From the NCBI GenBank assembly GCA_030180135.1, contig CM058237.1, positions 41,623,126 to 41,687,125 of the forward strand: DNA of 64,000 nt, written 5' to 3'. The notes beneath the pieces are model-generated. The model did not search any database, was not told the origin of the DNA, and saw nothing but the letters and a program-made list of their open reading frames with translations. The stretch comes from Orychophragmus violaceus. Its lineage: Eukaryota; Streptophyta; Magnoliopsida; Brassicales; Brassicaceae. Positions 21,738 through 32,999 of this stretch are shown piece by piece; the first letter of the stretch is position 1, and each line of letters begins with the position of its first letter. Made by a program: the position numbers and the translations under genes.

Positions 21738-23053
21738 CTTGCTTGTCCTCAAGCAAGTAAAGAACCAAAGTATAAGCGAAGAGGTTTGAAAACACAGAAA
21801 CTCATTTCGTCCTAGGAACTTTCACAATCACATTCACTTAGTAAGCCACTGAAAACTTCCCTACAGAACTCAAGACCACAATATACTTCCCCCACACTTA
21901 GCAACTGTCCTAAGTAAACTCCACAATCACATTCAAGCATTCAAATTCTCCCTACTGACTTCTGCAAGTATTTAAGTGCGGTCTCACCTAAGGATTATCG
22001 ATCAAAGGGCACATGGATTCTTACCTTATCAGCTCTAGACCACCATACTATCTTTCTCTAGTCCCTTTCTTCTCTTTCCCTTCTTTAACAACTGATTTTT
22101 CCCCACTGGGTATCATTTTATTTTTTTTATCAGTGTTCTTCCCGTTATGGGGTGTACTTTGGACACATTCCATGGATCACATGAGAGAAAATAGTGTTTG
22201 CTACCATTCCCATGACCACTTCGGAGTTACTAACTCATCCTCAGTTTATTATTATTTTTTTTTTTTACTTTATAGAAGGGGAGAAGGGAACTAAATAGGA
22301 TAGGTTGACAGGCTGTGTCAGAACTAACAAGGGAATCCGACACAAAGTATACCAAGCCCTTAGGTGAGAAATCTAAGTCAGTATTAAATTGAAGTCAGTA
22401 AAAGGATCCTCTGATACCTGAAGTGATGTGGGTGTCCTCAGTAGGCTGATCTGTGTCTGGGTTTTCTAACAGTCATAGAGGCTCTGCAAGTCTGTCCAAT
22501 GGTCACTTAGTTCCTGTTCAAGCGAAAATTTTCCTCGAAAAATCATAGTTTCATACAAATTTTGACTCAATAAAACAATATTTTTGAAAAACTAAGAAAA
22601 CAAAAGCGTGCGTCAGTAGCTCCTCCCCCACACTTAAACTACACTGTCCCCAGTGTAATCGAAGCATGAGCTCGGTGAAAGAATAATTAAATTGAAGAAC
22701 AAACCGAAAAGTTGCAGAATACTTACCTGTAGTCGCCCTGCGTCGATCGATGCCCAAGGGTGTCGATCGATGCAAGGCGATTATCGCTCGCGGTTATGTA
22801 GATAACCGATGTCTGAACCGCAATCATTTTGGCTAACCGTGAATCGCAACTGCATCGACCGATGCACGATGTGTGTCGATCGATGCAATGCGATTTTTCT
22901 GTATCTCTCGGCTCTGAACACACTTAAACAGAAAAATTAAAAATACCAAATCAAAACGAAAGAAAACAAAAACAAAAACGAACCTAACAGTGGGTTGCCT
23001 CCCACTCAGCGCTTGTTTTTAGTCATTAGCTTGACTATTGGAAGAGATTTGAT
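21738..23053 (-). other. Long 3' non-coding region of element A, part shared with B
   Basis: No gene. About 21870-22440 is roughly 95% identical to 51800-52375 of element B, higher than most of their coding sequence. It includes T runs at 22120 and 22250. CGATCG pairs sit at 22741-22775 and 22850-22890. Confidence 0.7.
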
Positions 23054-24391
23054 TCAAGGCGGTTTCAACAGAGACTTTGAATGTCTCTGTGAATATCTCT
23101 TCATCCAAGGAGGTGTATAGGCATTATGATCATGAGGCTTTCCAAGGAAAGAGAAATCAGAATCAGGGCGGGAGCGAAGCTTGGGCGGTCTACTGCGTTT
23201 TCCTGCATTCAAAACAATGTGATTAGAAGGTTTAAGCTTAGATGATTTGTTCCTTACCTTTGATGTAGATCTGATGTTTGGGGCTTTCTGCTTATGAGCA
23301 GTTGCAGGTACTGAAGATGTTAGAGCAGGTTCAAGAGGAACTGCCATCTTCTTCTTCTTTCCACTATCAGATACTGTAGTTCCACCAATCTGAACTTCTT
23401 CTTCCAGATGACCGTCAGTGGAGATCATCTTCTTTGCATGAACTCGCAAAGTTTCAACTGGTGGTGTTTTATTCACCTTCTTATCCATCACTTTTATGCA
23501 GTTAGCCACTTCTAGCTCTTGTCTGGAAGGTTTAGGAACCTTAGGATATGGCACTCGGGGCTTGTAAGCTCGTTCTGGCACTGTTGCAGGTTTCTGGACA
23601 TGTGTGCGTTCTGCATCGATCGTTGCATAATGTGTGTCGATCGATGCAAGGCGATTCTGTTTCTCGAAAGAACTCGAAATTGCCGTCAGAACGGCGGGTC
23701 GACCGACACATAGGGGGTGTCGATCGATGCATGTATCAGGCAGACAATATTCATCCAGAAAATCCGAGATTATGCTCTCTTCTTCATCTAGCAACTTAAT
23801 CTCATCCCTTAAGGTCACAACTTTGATGGATCTGTGCTGTTCAGCTTCCCTAGCTTCATTTCGCCTTTCTATTGCTGCATCCAGCTCCTCCATATGTGTG
23901 CTCAAAGATTCGAGCTTCTCATTCAGATCTTTATACAATGCATCCATCTTTGAGTGGTGTGACACATTGATCTGTTGTTGCCTCTCAAGATACTGCTCTA
24001 TCATGATTTCTATTCTGCTCTCATGAGCTGTAGGTGCAGGCGGTGCTTGGTAAGAAGAAACACCACAGTTCCTCGAGAAGGCGTTGCCCTGTTGCTGGAA
24101 AGGTCCCTGAAAAGCTGATTCCTGACTGTAGAATTTATTCCCTCCAATGCAGTTGATAGCTTTTTGCCCATACTTTTCAAGTACAAGACTATGCAGAGAC
24201 TCTACTTTGCTCTTTAACCAAGTTATCTGCGAGTTATCAATCCCTGGATTGAAGAAATCATACATCTTCCTTATGATATGTGTCGATCGATGCAGGAGAA
24301 GCGTCGATCGATGCAAGCTCGAGAATGCAACGATCGACACTAAGTGGGTGTCGATCGATGCAAGGCGATTACAGGCGTACCTGAAACGCAA
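23054..24391 (-). CDS. Gag-derived protein of element A, capsid core missing
   Basis: The 445-residue ORF starts just downstream of the primer-binding site. Residues about 80-190 match the later gag part of element B (INCIGGNKF / VNFIGGSGF; APPAPTAHESR / TPPAPTAHESK; LNEKLESLSTHMEELD), including a coiled-coil stretch. The Retrotrans_gag capsid domain that B has before this is absent, as is the protease. The middle is basic and Ser/Pro-rich. The C-terminus, YTPPWMKRYSQRHSKSL, matches the end of the B ORF. CGATCG dyads are translated in frame (SIDTH, HRST). An internal Met at about residue 43 (MYDFF) could be the true start. No stop occurs in the frame, fitting a young insertion. Confidence 0.8.
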   Translation of the reverse strand: MRFRYACNRLASIDTHLVSIVAFSSLHRSTLLLHRSTHIIRKMYDFFNPGIDNSQITWLKSKVESLHSLVLEKYGQKAINCIGGNKFYSQESAFQGPFQQQGNAFSRNCGVSSYQAPPAPTAHESRIEIMIEQYLERQQQINVSHHSKMDALYKDLNEKLESLSTHMEELDAAIERRNEAREAEQHRSIKVVTLRDEIKLLDEEESIISDFLDEYCLPDTCIDRHPLCVGRPAVLTAISSSFEKQNRLASIDTHYATIDAERTHVQKPATVPERAYKPRVPYPKVPKPSRQELEVANCIKVMDKKVNKTPPVETLRVHAKKMISTDGHLEEEVQIGGTTVSDSGKKKKMAVPLEPALTSSVPATAHKQKAPNIRSTSKVRNKSSKLKPSNHIVLNAGKRSRPPKLRSRPDSDFSFLGKPHDHNAYTPPWMKRYSQRHSKSLLKPP

Positions 24392-24486
24392 GAACAGAAA
24401 AAGAAGAAAAAATTAGCAACAAAAAATAAAAAACGAAAAACCTAGTCTAAACCCTAAGTTCAAATCTATCGAGGACTCAAAAGAGT

Positions 24487-24503
24487 CCCCGGCAACGGCG
24501 CCA
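24487..24503 (-). other. Primer-binding site of element A
   Basis: On the - strand tggcgccgttgccgggg lies seven bases inside the 5' LTR. This is the Athila/Tat-type site; from memory it is complementary to the 3' end of tRNA-Asp. Confidence 0.85.
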
Positions 24504-24510
24504 AAAAACT

Positions 24511-25681
24511 TGATAGGCTCAGAGTTTTAACCCTATTCTAACTGCAAGTGCACAGTGATGTAGTTGTAGTACTTAGGGTATCGAATCCACAGGGACTCTG
24601 GTTTACGATAGATTTAGAACTATTAAGATTAAACTAGGAGAAAGCAAAGGTGATTAAACTAAAAGCAAAGCAGAAAAGTAAATAGCAGCGAGTTTGTGAG
24701 CAAGGAAGCGAAGCGTTAGGTTTCAGGAGTTCTCAGGAAATCAGGAACGCAAGCAATCAATCTATCTAGATCCAATCAATAACTATTCTAGAACTCAAAC
24801 ACTGATATAGAATTAACCAAATTCCTTTGCGATAATTCTCTAAGTCTAAGTGCAGCAAACCAAACTTTCGTTTGCGAGAACTAACAGATTAAACTAGCAT
24901 TAATTCCAAGTTTGATATGTTCACAATTATCCTAAACCAAACTTTCGTTTGCGAATAGTTTAATTGCTTATCTAAGTTCTTTCTAGTTAAATTAATCAAC
25001 TTCCGCTGAATTAATCAACCTAACATCATAACTCTGATTAGCTACTTCAGATTTAGCATTAAGAACAACTTAGATAAAGAACTAGCAGATACAAATCTCT
25101 ACAGATTGATTTAAACTATAATTCTCTGAAATCCCTAATGAGAATCCTTCAACCTAACAGGTAAACTACTCAGACATGTTCATCGAAACAGAAAACATCT
25201 TAAGTAGAAAACCAAATATCATAAAACAGAATAATCAACAGGGGTTCGAAATCCTCTCTCTTTCGAGAGCAAGATCAGCCCCTAAGGCTCTCTGAAATAA
25301 AATAAGACTTAATGAAAGCGTCACCTAAACAATGGCTTAAAAACCCTTATATAATAGCTAAAACACGTTTTGGGCTTCTGTGTAAATATCTGGGCTTTTC
25401 TGCAAAATCAGCATTCTTCATTAAATCGGCGAGTCTGGCCCATTCGCATATGCAACGATCGATGCAGGTGTGCAACGATCGACGCAGTCTTCAAAACTGG
25501 ACAGTGAACTCTGTCTCTCGGACCAAATCTCCAAAATACACCAAACAGCTCCAAAATCTCCACTTCTGCTCCAAATGTGTCTAAACCTGTAAACATACTA
25601 AAAAGACTCCAAAACATAACATAAGACTCGATAAATAAGGCATATACCATGGTTAAAACCGGTAAAATCCATGGTATATCA
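24511..25681 (-). repeat. 5' LTR of element A (1171 bp)
   Basis: I found no difference from 20549-21719 on reading. It ends against the CAAGT duplication at 25682. Confidence 0.93.
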
Positions 25682-25686
25682 CAAGT

Positions 25687-26440
25687 CGGCTAGGAAAGCC
25701 CGAGCTGTTCAAACAAATCAGCTAGGAACTTCCAAGCAAGTCAGCTAGGAAAGTCCGAACTGTTTAAACAAATCAGCTAGGAACTTCCGAGAAAGTCAAC
25801 TAGGAAAGTCCGAGCTGTTCGAGCAAGTCAGCTAGGAAAGTCCGAGTTGTTCAAACACGTCAGCTAGGAACTTCCTAACTAACCAGCTTGGAAAAATCCG
25901 AGCTGAAATTCTTTTCAGAAATTTTGAACTAACCAGCTAAAAAATTCCGAGCTGACTACTCTTCTCGAAAACTCTGAGCTAACAAATCCAGGCTTACCAA
26001 CTTCCTCGGAAATTCCGAACTAACCAGCTAGGAAATTCCGAGCTAACCACTCTTCTCGGAAATTCCGAACTAAACAGCTAGGAAATTCCGAACTAACCAG
26101 CTTGGAAATTCCGAGCTGACCAATCTTCTCGGAAATTCTGAGCTGACCTCTCTTCTCGGAAATTCCGAGCTGACCAATCTTCTCGGAAATTCTGAGCCGA
26201 CCTCTCTTCTCGGAAATTCCGAACTGGCCACTCTTCTCGGAAATTCCGAACTAACCAGCTAGGAAATTCCGAGCTAACCACTCTTCTCGAAAATTCCAAA
26301 CGAACAAGCTAAGAAATTCCGAACTAAGCAGCTAGGAAATTCCAAGCTGACCAATCTACTCGGAAATTCCGAGCTGACCTCTCTTCTAGGAAATTTTGAG
26401 ATGACCACTCTTCTCGGAAATTCCGAGCATGATACTCCTC
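25687..26440 (+). repeat. Tandem arrays in G, middle part
   Basis: The 54-bp type array continues to about 25870, then changes to a 26-27-bp unit, ctcttctcggaaattccgag plus ctgacc/ctaacc, up to 26430. Many units contain near-palindromic cggaaattccg. ORFs read across it on the - strand are repetitive translations and not genes. Confidence 0.85.
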
Positions 26441-27106
26441 TCAACCAAAGACAAAACTTCTCCAAATGATTTCGAGGCATATTCGGACTACTCTCAAGAC
26501 ACTCAACTCATACAACCAATTCAGTCAAACAACTCTGGGCAAAGAATCATAGCTGGAAGCAAGGTGCGTCCGCAAAAGCTTGAATCCAAAACCAAACACG
26601 TAAACCTATCCGGTAATGAAAATAAACTCATTCTCGCCTTTTTTCAGTTTATTTTATCTTAGATAGAAAGTAGGATATAAACTTCGTAACTTAGGATTCA
26701 TTTACTATTATGTCGCATAAATGATTGTTAGAAATAGTCTGTCTAGTCTGTTGACGGCCGCAGCAGACAAACACGTACATCCTTAACGGATATTTGCCAA
26801 CATGTCCTATACGGATTGAGGCTCTATACATCCAACCAACGGATAAAAGCGCGCTATATAAATTTTAAATACCGGCAATGTATGTTTATTATCGGCGAAG
26901 GAAACATAGGTCGAGAAGTCGATAGTAATACCTAAGAACGGGAAGTCGATAGGTCTTCAAATCCGCCTTACCAGTACTAGAGTCGATAATAGACCCCAAA
27001 AATCCAGTATGACGCTACTCAGCACACTGGTAAAATGACGTTTTAACCAAGTATCTTGGTTCGATATCTTTGAAAGGTGGGTCCTGTGGATATCAGCTAA
27101 TTTTCG
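26441..27106. other. Non-coding interior of G
   Basis: No homology or ORF of note. The base composition is close to that of the flanking parts of G. Confidence 0.4.
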
Positions 27107-27740
27107 ATGGACGAAAGATGCGAAGCGAGAGTTTCGCGGAAAAACGGGATCAAAAATTCATACCCAGTAAAGCACAACACACTGGTCTCGACAACGTCAT
27201 TATTGAGTACACGACCGACACGGGAATATAAGACGGGAAACCCCCGCACTAGTACCGAAGTCAACTGTAAAACTCCTAAACCTATTCAAAACGCCCCGAG
27301 CACACTGGTCTAATCATTACAGGTCCGCAATAAGAGTACATCTCACTAATCTTTGGACTTAATCTCTAACCCAGTAAACGCAACATGATGGTCTAAACAA
27401 TGTCATTATTCAGCATACGACCGACTATGGGAATATAAGCCGGGAAACCCCCGCACTAGTACTGAAGTCAAAAGTAAAGCTCCTAAACCCATTAAGACGC
27501 TTTCGAGCACAATGGTCTAATCATTACAAGTTCACAAGAGGAGTACGTCTTGCTACTCCTCGGACTCAATTTCGAAACCCAATAAGAAGCTTCCGAGCAC
27601 ACTGGTTTAATCATTACAAGTCCGCAAGAAGAGTACGTCTAGCTAATCTTCGAACTTGAACTGTGAAACCCAGTTAGGCGCTTCTAAGCACACTGGTCTT
27701 AGTTATCACAAATCGATAAGGCGAGTATATCTCGCCGACC
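27107..27740 (+). repeat. Degenerate direct repeats in G
   Basis: A block of about 210 bp (from acccagtaaagcacaaca at about 27162, through gggaaacccccgcactagta) recurs from about 27370. A shorter block, gagcacactggtctaatcat followed by acaagtccgcaagaagag, appears at about 27298, 27505, 27590 and 27685. No protein frame spans them. Confidence 0.75.
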
Positions 27741-28109
27741 TTCGAACTCAAAACTTGATTCGAAATATGGAGGAACGCTTCTACGCGCGCCATATTTAAA
27801 CGCTATCTCATTAACCTCAAGACTCGGAATACACATCTGAGGGCAATGCCCCTAAAGCACCAAGGGTCGAACGCTAAATCACACTTTCTTCTGGGAATTA
27901 TACGAAGCTGTCCGGAAAAGCCTTCAAGCTATATGAAAATAACTCGTACAGTCTATACAGAGCTGATGAGGGAGATTTTCTCCATATTTAATGTCTGCTC
28001 GACTTTTCTGCATTAATCGACCTAACGTCAACACGACAAATCAGCTTCTCGGACGTACAAATCGTCCTAGAAGGCTCGACAAACTAACCTGAAACCAAAT
28101 CCTACACAA
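27741..28109. other. Non-coding interior of G
   Basis: I see no gene or repeat here. Confidence 0.35.
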
Positions 28110-28310
28110 AAATCCGAGCAGACTTACGCGGAAAATCCGAACAGACCTACTCAGAAAATCCGAGCAGGTTTGCTTAGAAAATCCAAGCAGATTTGCTTAG
28201 AAAATCCAAGCATGTTTGCACAGGAAATCCGAGCAGAGTTTCTAAGAAATTCCGAGAAGACATGCTCAGAAATCCAAGCAGACTTACTTGGAAAATTCCG
28301 AAGCCCAACA
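28110..28310 (+). repeat. Short tandem array in G (about 27-bp unit)
   Basis: Units are built on aaaatccgagcagacttgct with substitutions. The core tccgagc is shared with the other arrays of G. Confidence 0.75.
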
Positions 28311-29432
28311 CGATTTCTCTCTCGGACTCATCACATTCGTAAACCCGACCGGTTCACAATTCAACGCACCTTCTCGACTGTTTTGCTTGTTCGAATACAG
28401 AAGCGGCGACGAAAGACCAACAATAGATTTCCAAACATCCAGCGACAAAACTTAGAACTACAAATGGCTTGATCCCTTTCTTAAGGATACGTAGGCAGCC
28501 TTTTATAAGGTTCAGCTGTAAACAAAAATTCTTCGTTTGAAGTAACGAGGCATCCAGATCATACGCTGGAATGACCAACGGTTCCAAAGAAAAGCAACAA
28601 CATACAGAATTGCTCGGAAGACTTTCCTTCGGGAAATCCACGTGTGAGTTTCTCTCGGATGATCCAAGCTGCCCGGCTGCTCGGATGCTCGGACAGTCTG
28701 AGAAAACCCGCTCGTCACTTCCGCGTTCTCCTTGCTCGATGAACTGATCTGCTCAGAAACATTTTGCTCAGAAACGTTCTGCTTGGCATTTTCGGTCTAT
28801 CCATGCTGCTCTGCATTTCGGATCAGTTCATCCTGCTTGGCGCTATGAAGTGATGGCCTAATTTTCCGCTCGGCTCGGTGACACCTACTCGCCGTCCGCG
28901 TGTTGACTGTCTCAGATAGACTACTTAGACATACTGCGCAGATGGTCTGCTCGGCTTATTCCTCGATTAAATACGCTCGGCGTCCAATCTGTCACCACAG
29001 GGCAACAAAAACATTTCGACAACTTTCGACAAAATCTTCTCGACAAAATTTCGTAAGAATAACTCAAAACAAGAACGCCTTTGGCAAGGAGACACTATCT
29101 TGACTATTCTCTTAGAGGAATCGAGCTTAGTATATCGTCTATGAAAACTTACTCTAAAAAAATTCAATGGTTTACGACAGACATCTTATGACGGAGCTGA
29201 TCACGATTAGGCATCGACCAAGCTTTACACGAAAAAATCGACTAGGGCCCAAAGATCCGAAAGGGTCACCATATACACGCCAATGGATGTGAGTCAACTT
29301 ACTCGAAAAGTCGGAACAAATCCAACTCGAAAATGCCGTTCCAAAAATCCATCTAGCTCGACATGCAAGTCGAACGATTTTGATAATCCGTCATCTCGAA
29401 CGGACCCGAGTCTGACGACCTGGGGGGCTATC
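28311..29432. other. Non-coding interior of G up to the polypurine tract
   Basis: The stretch has a composition like the rest of G, with several gctcggat words. It ends in cctggggggctatc at about 29419-29432, a polypurine tract. Short ORFs have no recognisable homology. Confidence 0.45.
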
Positions 29433-30870
29433 TGTTGGGGTTAAGATCCCGCTCGACGAAAACAATAGCCGAAAACACGATCGGAAGATCGGACAGGGAC
29501 GTTCATCATATTTCGTGCGAACGGAGCTTCGTATATTCAATTCTTTATACGAAAAACTTAGTGCCGATGACTTCGTATGAATAACATTTTATACGAAAAG
29601 CTCCAAACGGATAACATTTCATACGAAGCGGAAAAAGCTGTTCACCAAAACATCCGAATGGATCGATCGGACAAACACATCTCTCGATAGAAAGTACGGA
29701 TAGACGAAACATCCGAACAAGAGACTTCCAAGCTGAATCAGCTCGGATCCGAGCTATACCAGCTCGGAATTTCCGAGCTGAACCAGCTCGGGTCCGAGCT
29801 AAACCAGCTTTGAATTTCCGAGCTAAAGAAGCTCGGGTCCGAGCTAAACAAGCTCGGGTCCGAGCTAAACCAGCTCAGAATTTTCGAGCTAAACCAGCTC
29901 AGAATTTCCGAGCTAAACCAGCTCAGAATTTCCGAGCTAAACCAGTTCGGAATTTCCAAGCTAAAACAGCTCGGATTTCAGAGCTGAACCAGCTCGGAAT
30001 CTCCCAGCTCAACCAGCTCGGGTCCGAGCTAAACCAGCTCGGATTTCAGACCTGAACCAGCTCGGAATCTCCGAGCTAAACCAGCTCAGAATGTCCGAGC
30101 TGAACCAGCTAGGAATTTCCGAGCTGAAACCAGCTCGGATCCGAACATCTCCTTTCTCTTTCCCGAGCACAATCCATTCTTTCGTAAGTTCCGATCTGAA
30201 TGCATTCCTTGGAAAGTTCCGATCTGAATTTACTTCTCCAACTTTCCAAGCGGATATTCCACTTAGAATGTATGATCAAACATTTGCCGATATCTCCTTC
30301 TTCAGATGCGCAACTAGCCGCAATTCATCTTCGGAAACATCGGCTTATACTTTCTTGGCCGTTAAACCAAGTTGTCAGATAAAGTTAGAGGAAATACGAA
30401 TTTGGGCCCAAACATATAATATTCTCATATCCGAAACTTTGGGCCGAATAAAGAAGTTTGTGCACAAACGGACTCGGACTGTCCGTTCTCGGCCCATTCG
30501 GCAAATAGGTCAAGCCGCGGAAAGATAATTGCCGAAGAAAGAAGAAAACTCGAATAAGCAAAGATGAAGATATCTCCGAGCTAAAGAGGAAAATCCGAGA
30601 TAAAAATGTAAATCTTAACGGAAAATGGAAGGAGATAACAACAGGAAGATTTCCGCAAATCTCACGGAAAATATCCTCGAAGTCGACTTGCCGCAGCTAT
30701 ATAAGGAGATGGTGGTCATTCGATTTTGATATAGTAAAATAACCAAGCATCTAGACTTAAGAACTTAGCGATTTTCTTAGCGATTTACTATTTCGGTGTG
30801 TTTACTCTTGAAATTTCTGTTCCCTAAAAGTTTTCTCTACAAGTTTTGACAGTGCAAGTTCCGACTCTCA
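29433..30870 (+). repeat. 3' LTR of element G (about 1438 bp)
   Basis: It starts TGTTGGGGTTAAG after the polypurine tract and ends gactctca just before Copia F coding resumes. It contains a palindrome array and, near its right end, AT-rich sequence with tatataagg (about 30697) as a likely promoter. No matching 5' LTR is seen in the window. Confidence 0.7.
29725..30145 (+). repeat. Array of AGCTCGG..CCGAGCT palindromes in the G LTR
   Basis: About fifteen units of about 26 bp, each an inverted repeat such as agctcggaatttccgagct or agctcgggtccgagct, are separated by gaacc/aaacc. ORFs on both strands through the array are simple repeats of a few residues and are not genes. Confidence 0.88.
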
Positions 30871-31540
30871 CAGTCAACACATGCAAAAACCAACTGTTTA
30901 CCATTGGAGAATGGTTGAAAGAATCTTAAGGTATCTCAAGGGAAGTCCAGGTCAAGAAATATGGATGGAATGAAAGGTAACACCAAAATCGTTGGATATT
31001 GTGATGCAGATTCGACTGGTGATAGGATTGATAGAAAGTATACAACTGGTTATTATACATTCATTGGAGGTAACTTGGTGACTTGGAAGACAAAGAATCA
31101 AAAGGTTGTGTCTTGCTCGTGTGAAGCGAAATATAGAGCTATGAGGAAGCTTACTAGCGAGTTGACGTGGCTTAAAGCTCTCCTAAATTACTTTGGCATT
31201 GAGCAATAAGGACCAATCACCACGCATTGTGATAATCAAGCCGCAATCCATATTTATACAAACTCGGTGTTCCATGAAAGAACCAAGCATATTGATATTG
31301 TTTGCCACAAGATTCATGAGAAGATTGAAGGAGTAATATCCTCTCATTCTACACAAAGAGTGAAGATCAATTGGTGGATATCTTCACCAAGACCGCAAGT
31401 ATTAAAGTTTGCAACCATATCTTTAGTAAACTTGGACTTGTGGACCTTTTACGCCCTTGATCTCATGTCCTCTAATCCATGGACATCACACTCTTTTTCC
31501 CTTAACATAGTTTTATCCCAAGTGGTTTTTCTATATTAAG
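30871..31540 (+). pseudogene. Copia F RNase H remnant
   Basis: Homology resumes with SQHMQKPTVYHWRM and RILRYLKGSPG, then the frame 30961-31209 holds the RNase H start (VGYCDADSTGD, CEAKYRAM). An in-frame TAA follows. THCDNQAAIHI and ERTKHIDI are readable beyond it. This is the distal part of the polyprotein whose RT ends at about 20283. Confidence 0.85.
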
Positions 31541-31620
31541 GTTTTTAATAGGGTGATGCGTCATGGGTTTCCGATCTTAACCTTATTGTTGCCTATACAT
31601 CTAAGCTTGATGGGGAGTAT

Positions 31621-32040
31621 TGAGAGGAAGAGTGAAGTCTAGAGAGGAACTAAAGTGAAATCTGAAGTTTACAAGGGAAAATTGAAGTCTAGAGTAATTT
31701 AAGCACATGCCTAAATTGTTTCTCTCACTCTCCCAACATCTCTTTAGTACTCCAACATCTCTTTTTCAAATTCAGTGTATTTTGTGATTGTTTATTCCCC
31801 TATTGGTACTCTATAAAAGAGATGTAACATGAATGAAGAAAAAGACACTTAGAGACTTATTCTCTCATTATTCTTTCTATTCTCTCTAAACTAGTTGTAT
31901 ATTCTCTTAATCATTCAGCAATTACTCTCAAGTTCTTTCACTCCTCTCTAAACTTAGCTCAGATTCTCATATCAAACTCCTTTCCATTAATTGAGAAGAG
32001 TATAAAATCTTAAAGCCAACTTCTTCCTCTTCTTATCATG
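31621..32040 (+). repeat. 3' LTR of Copia F
   Basis: It starts tgagaggaag after a polypurine stretch (gatggggagtat, 31609-31620), matches the 5' LTR, and carries ctataaaag at 31811-31819. The right end is uncertain; cttcttatca at about 32035 is the best CA end. Confidence 0.65.
31811..31819 (+). promoter_or_regulatory. TATA box in the 3' LTR of Copia F
   Basis: ctataaaag, identical to the word in the 5' LTR at 17410-17418. Confidence 0.45.
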
Positions 32041-32999
32041 TATCTCCCTCCAAGATTTTCATATCAAACTCATTTTCTAGTTTTGGCCTCTTAAGAACCA
32101 TCTAAAGCCATTTCCGAGTTGCTACTTTGGAAAACTGATTTCTGGCAACTTAGAAGGACCTAGATCCCGATCTAGATGGTTCAATTTCAATTTGTCCGTG
32201 ATCTAGGTCCTAGCAAGGGTTTTTAGGTGTTCTAGATCACGATCTAGGTCTTCTAAGTTGAAATGGTCCGTGATCACGATCTAGATGGTTCAATTTCAAT
32301 TGAAATATTTCTTCTAAGTTGAAATTGTCCGTGAAATTGTACCGATTTATCAACTAAGAAATATTTCAATTTCTAATTTTCATAGCAACTTTAGGATCTC
32401 AATTAAAAGTTAAGGTTTGCTCACACCTCGTATTTAATATTGAGAAAATCATTGTTTCTGAAATCAGAAATTTATTCCAGAATCAATCGTGTAACTTTCG
32501 AGCGGATTCTCAGACGATCCGTAAGGACCTAACAGACTGTCAGCATATCATCAGAAAGATCTGAGTATTGGCTTCCAGAGACATCAAGTTTGTTTTGATC
32601 ACATGAACATATAAAAAACTATTCATGTTTTCGTCAAACTAGTACAATCATGAGTTGATTTTAAATCTATCTTACCATCGAGTCCAAAGTATCTAGATCG
32701 GGATCTTGGTATTGTTGAAAATTGATAAAGATAAAATGTCAATCACCAAACAAACAACGAAACAAGAACATATGTTCAGAAAGCACAGATTCTGACCTCA
32801 CTTGCTGAGAAACCGAATGAACAAAGGTATCTCAGACAATAATGAGCAAATTTCAATAGAGAGAATGCGAGAGGCAACAATGTTAAATTATTTTGAATGT
32901 TGCACAATATCGCAACAACCAAAACAAACGAAAGATTATAAAATATTTAATGAAAATATATGGAAAATGATGTGGCTTATTTGAATTCTCCTGCCGTTT
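32041..32999. other. Non-coding region with short local repeats
   Basis: At 32160-32345 the words gatctagatggttcaatttc (twice) and ttctaagttgaaat (twice) form a small scrambled repeat. The rest is AT-rich with no credible ORF. Confidence 0.4.

Larger units (their letters stand above)
20549..25681 (-). mobile_element. Young non-autonomous Athila-like Gypsy element A
   Basis: Two 1171-bp LTRs that I read as identical, a 5-bp target duplication, an Athila-type primer-binding site and a polypurine tract (agtgtgggggagt) make this structurally complete on the - strand. The 2.8-kb interior codes for one 445-residue gag-derived protein and no protease, RT or integrase. Movement would need enzymes from a related element such as the C family. 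The identical LTRs point to a very recent insertion. Confidence 0.95.
20544..25686 (-). repeat. Target-site duplication CAAGT of element A
   Basis: caagt lies at 20544-20548 and 25682-25686, directly outside the TG..CA ends of element A. Removing A restores the array of G. Confidence 0.92.
20284..30870 (+). mobile_element. Large non-coding Gypsy derivative G (LARD-like), hosting element A
   Basis: A polypurine tract (gacctggggggctatc) precedes a 1.44-kb LTR starting TGTTGGGG at 29433 and ending ctctca at 30870, after which Copia F coding resumes. The interior has no readable gag or pol. It has several arrays built on TCCGAGC words and longer direct repeats at 27170-27740. The left end inside Copia F does not show a matching TGTTGGGG LTR, so the 5' LTR is missing or rearranged. 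The 20284 boundary is where Copia homology stops and is approximate. Confidence 0.65.
17250..32040 (+). mobile_element. Decayed Ty1/copia element F, split by elements G and A
   Basis: LTR-like repeats at 17250 and 31621 share cactctcccaac, cttttagtactccaac, gtgattgtttatt and the promoter word ctataaaag. Between them lie, in order, gag zinc-knuckle remains, protease, integrase and RT up to about 20283. RNase H then resumes at 30871 after a 10.6-kb insertion (G, itself containing A). The break falls in the LIYLT..SQHMQKPT stretch between RT and RNase H, and about ten residues are missing there. The 5' LTR is truncated or rearranged after about 17420. Confidence 0.85.

Noticed and set aside
21350..25650. 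Pairs of identical 90- and 80-codon ORFs
   Set aside because: They lie in the two identical LTRs of element A on opposite strands; they are LTR sequence.
25880..26430. Possible CRISPR-like array (regular short repeats)
   Set aside because: Repeats are contiguous and degenerate without unique spacers, and the genome is a plant's.
26093..26480. Repeat proteins on the - strand with NFREE/NFRED repeats
   Set aside because: Same cause: translation of a 26-27-bp DNA array.
29738..30055. Repetitive ORFs on both strands in the G LTR
   Set aside because: Tandem 26-bp palindrome units give open frames by repetition.
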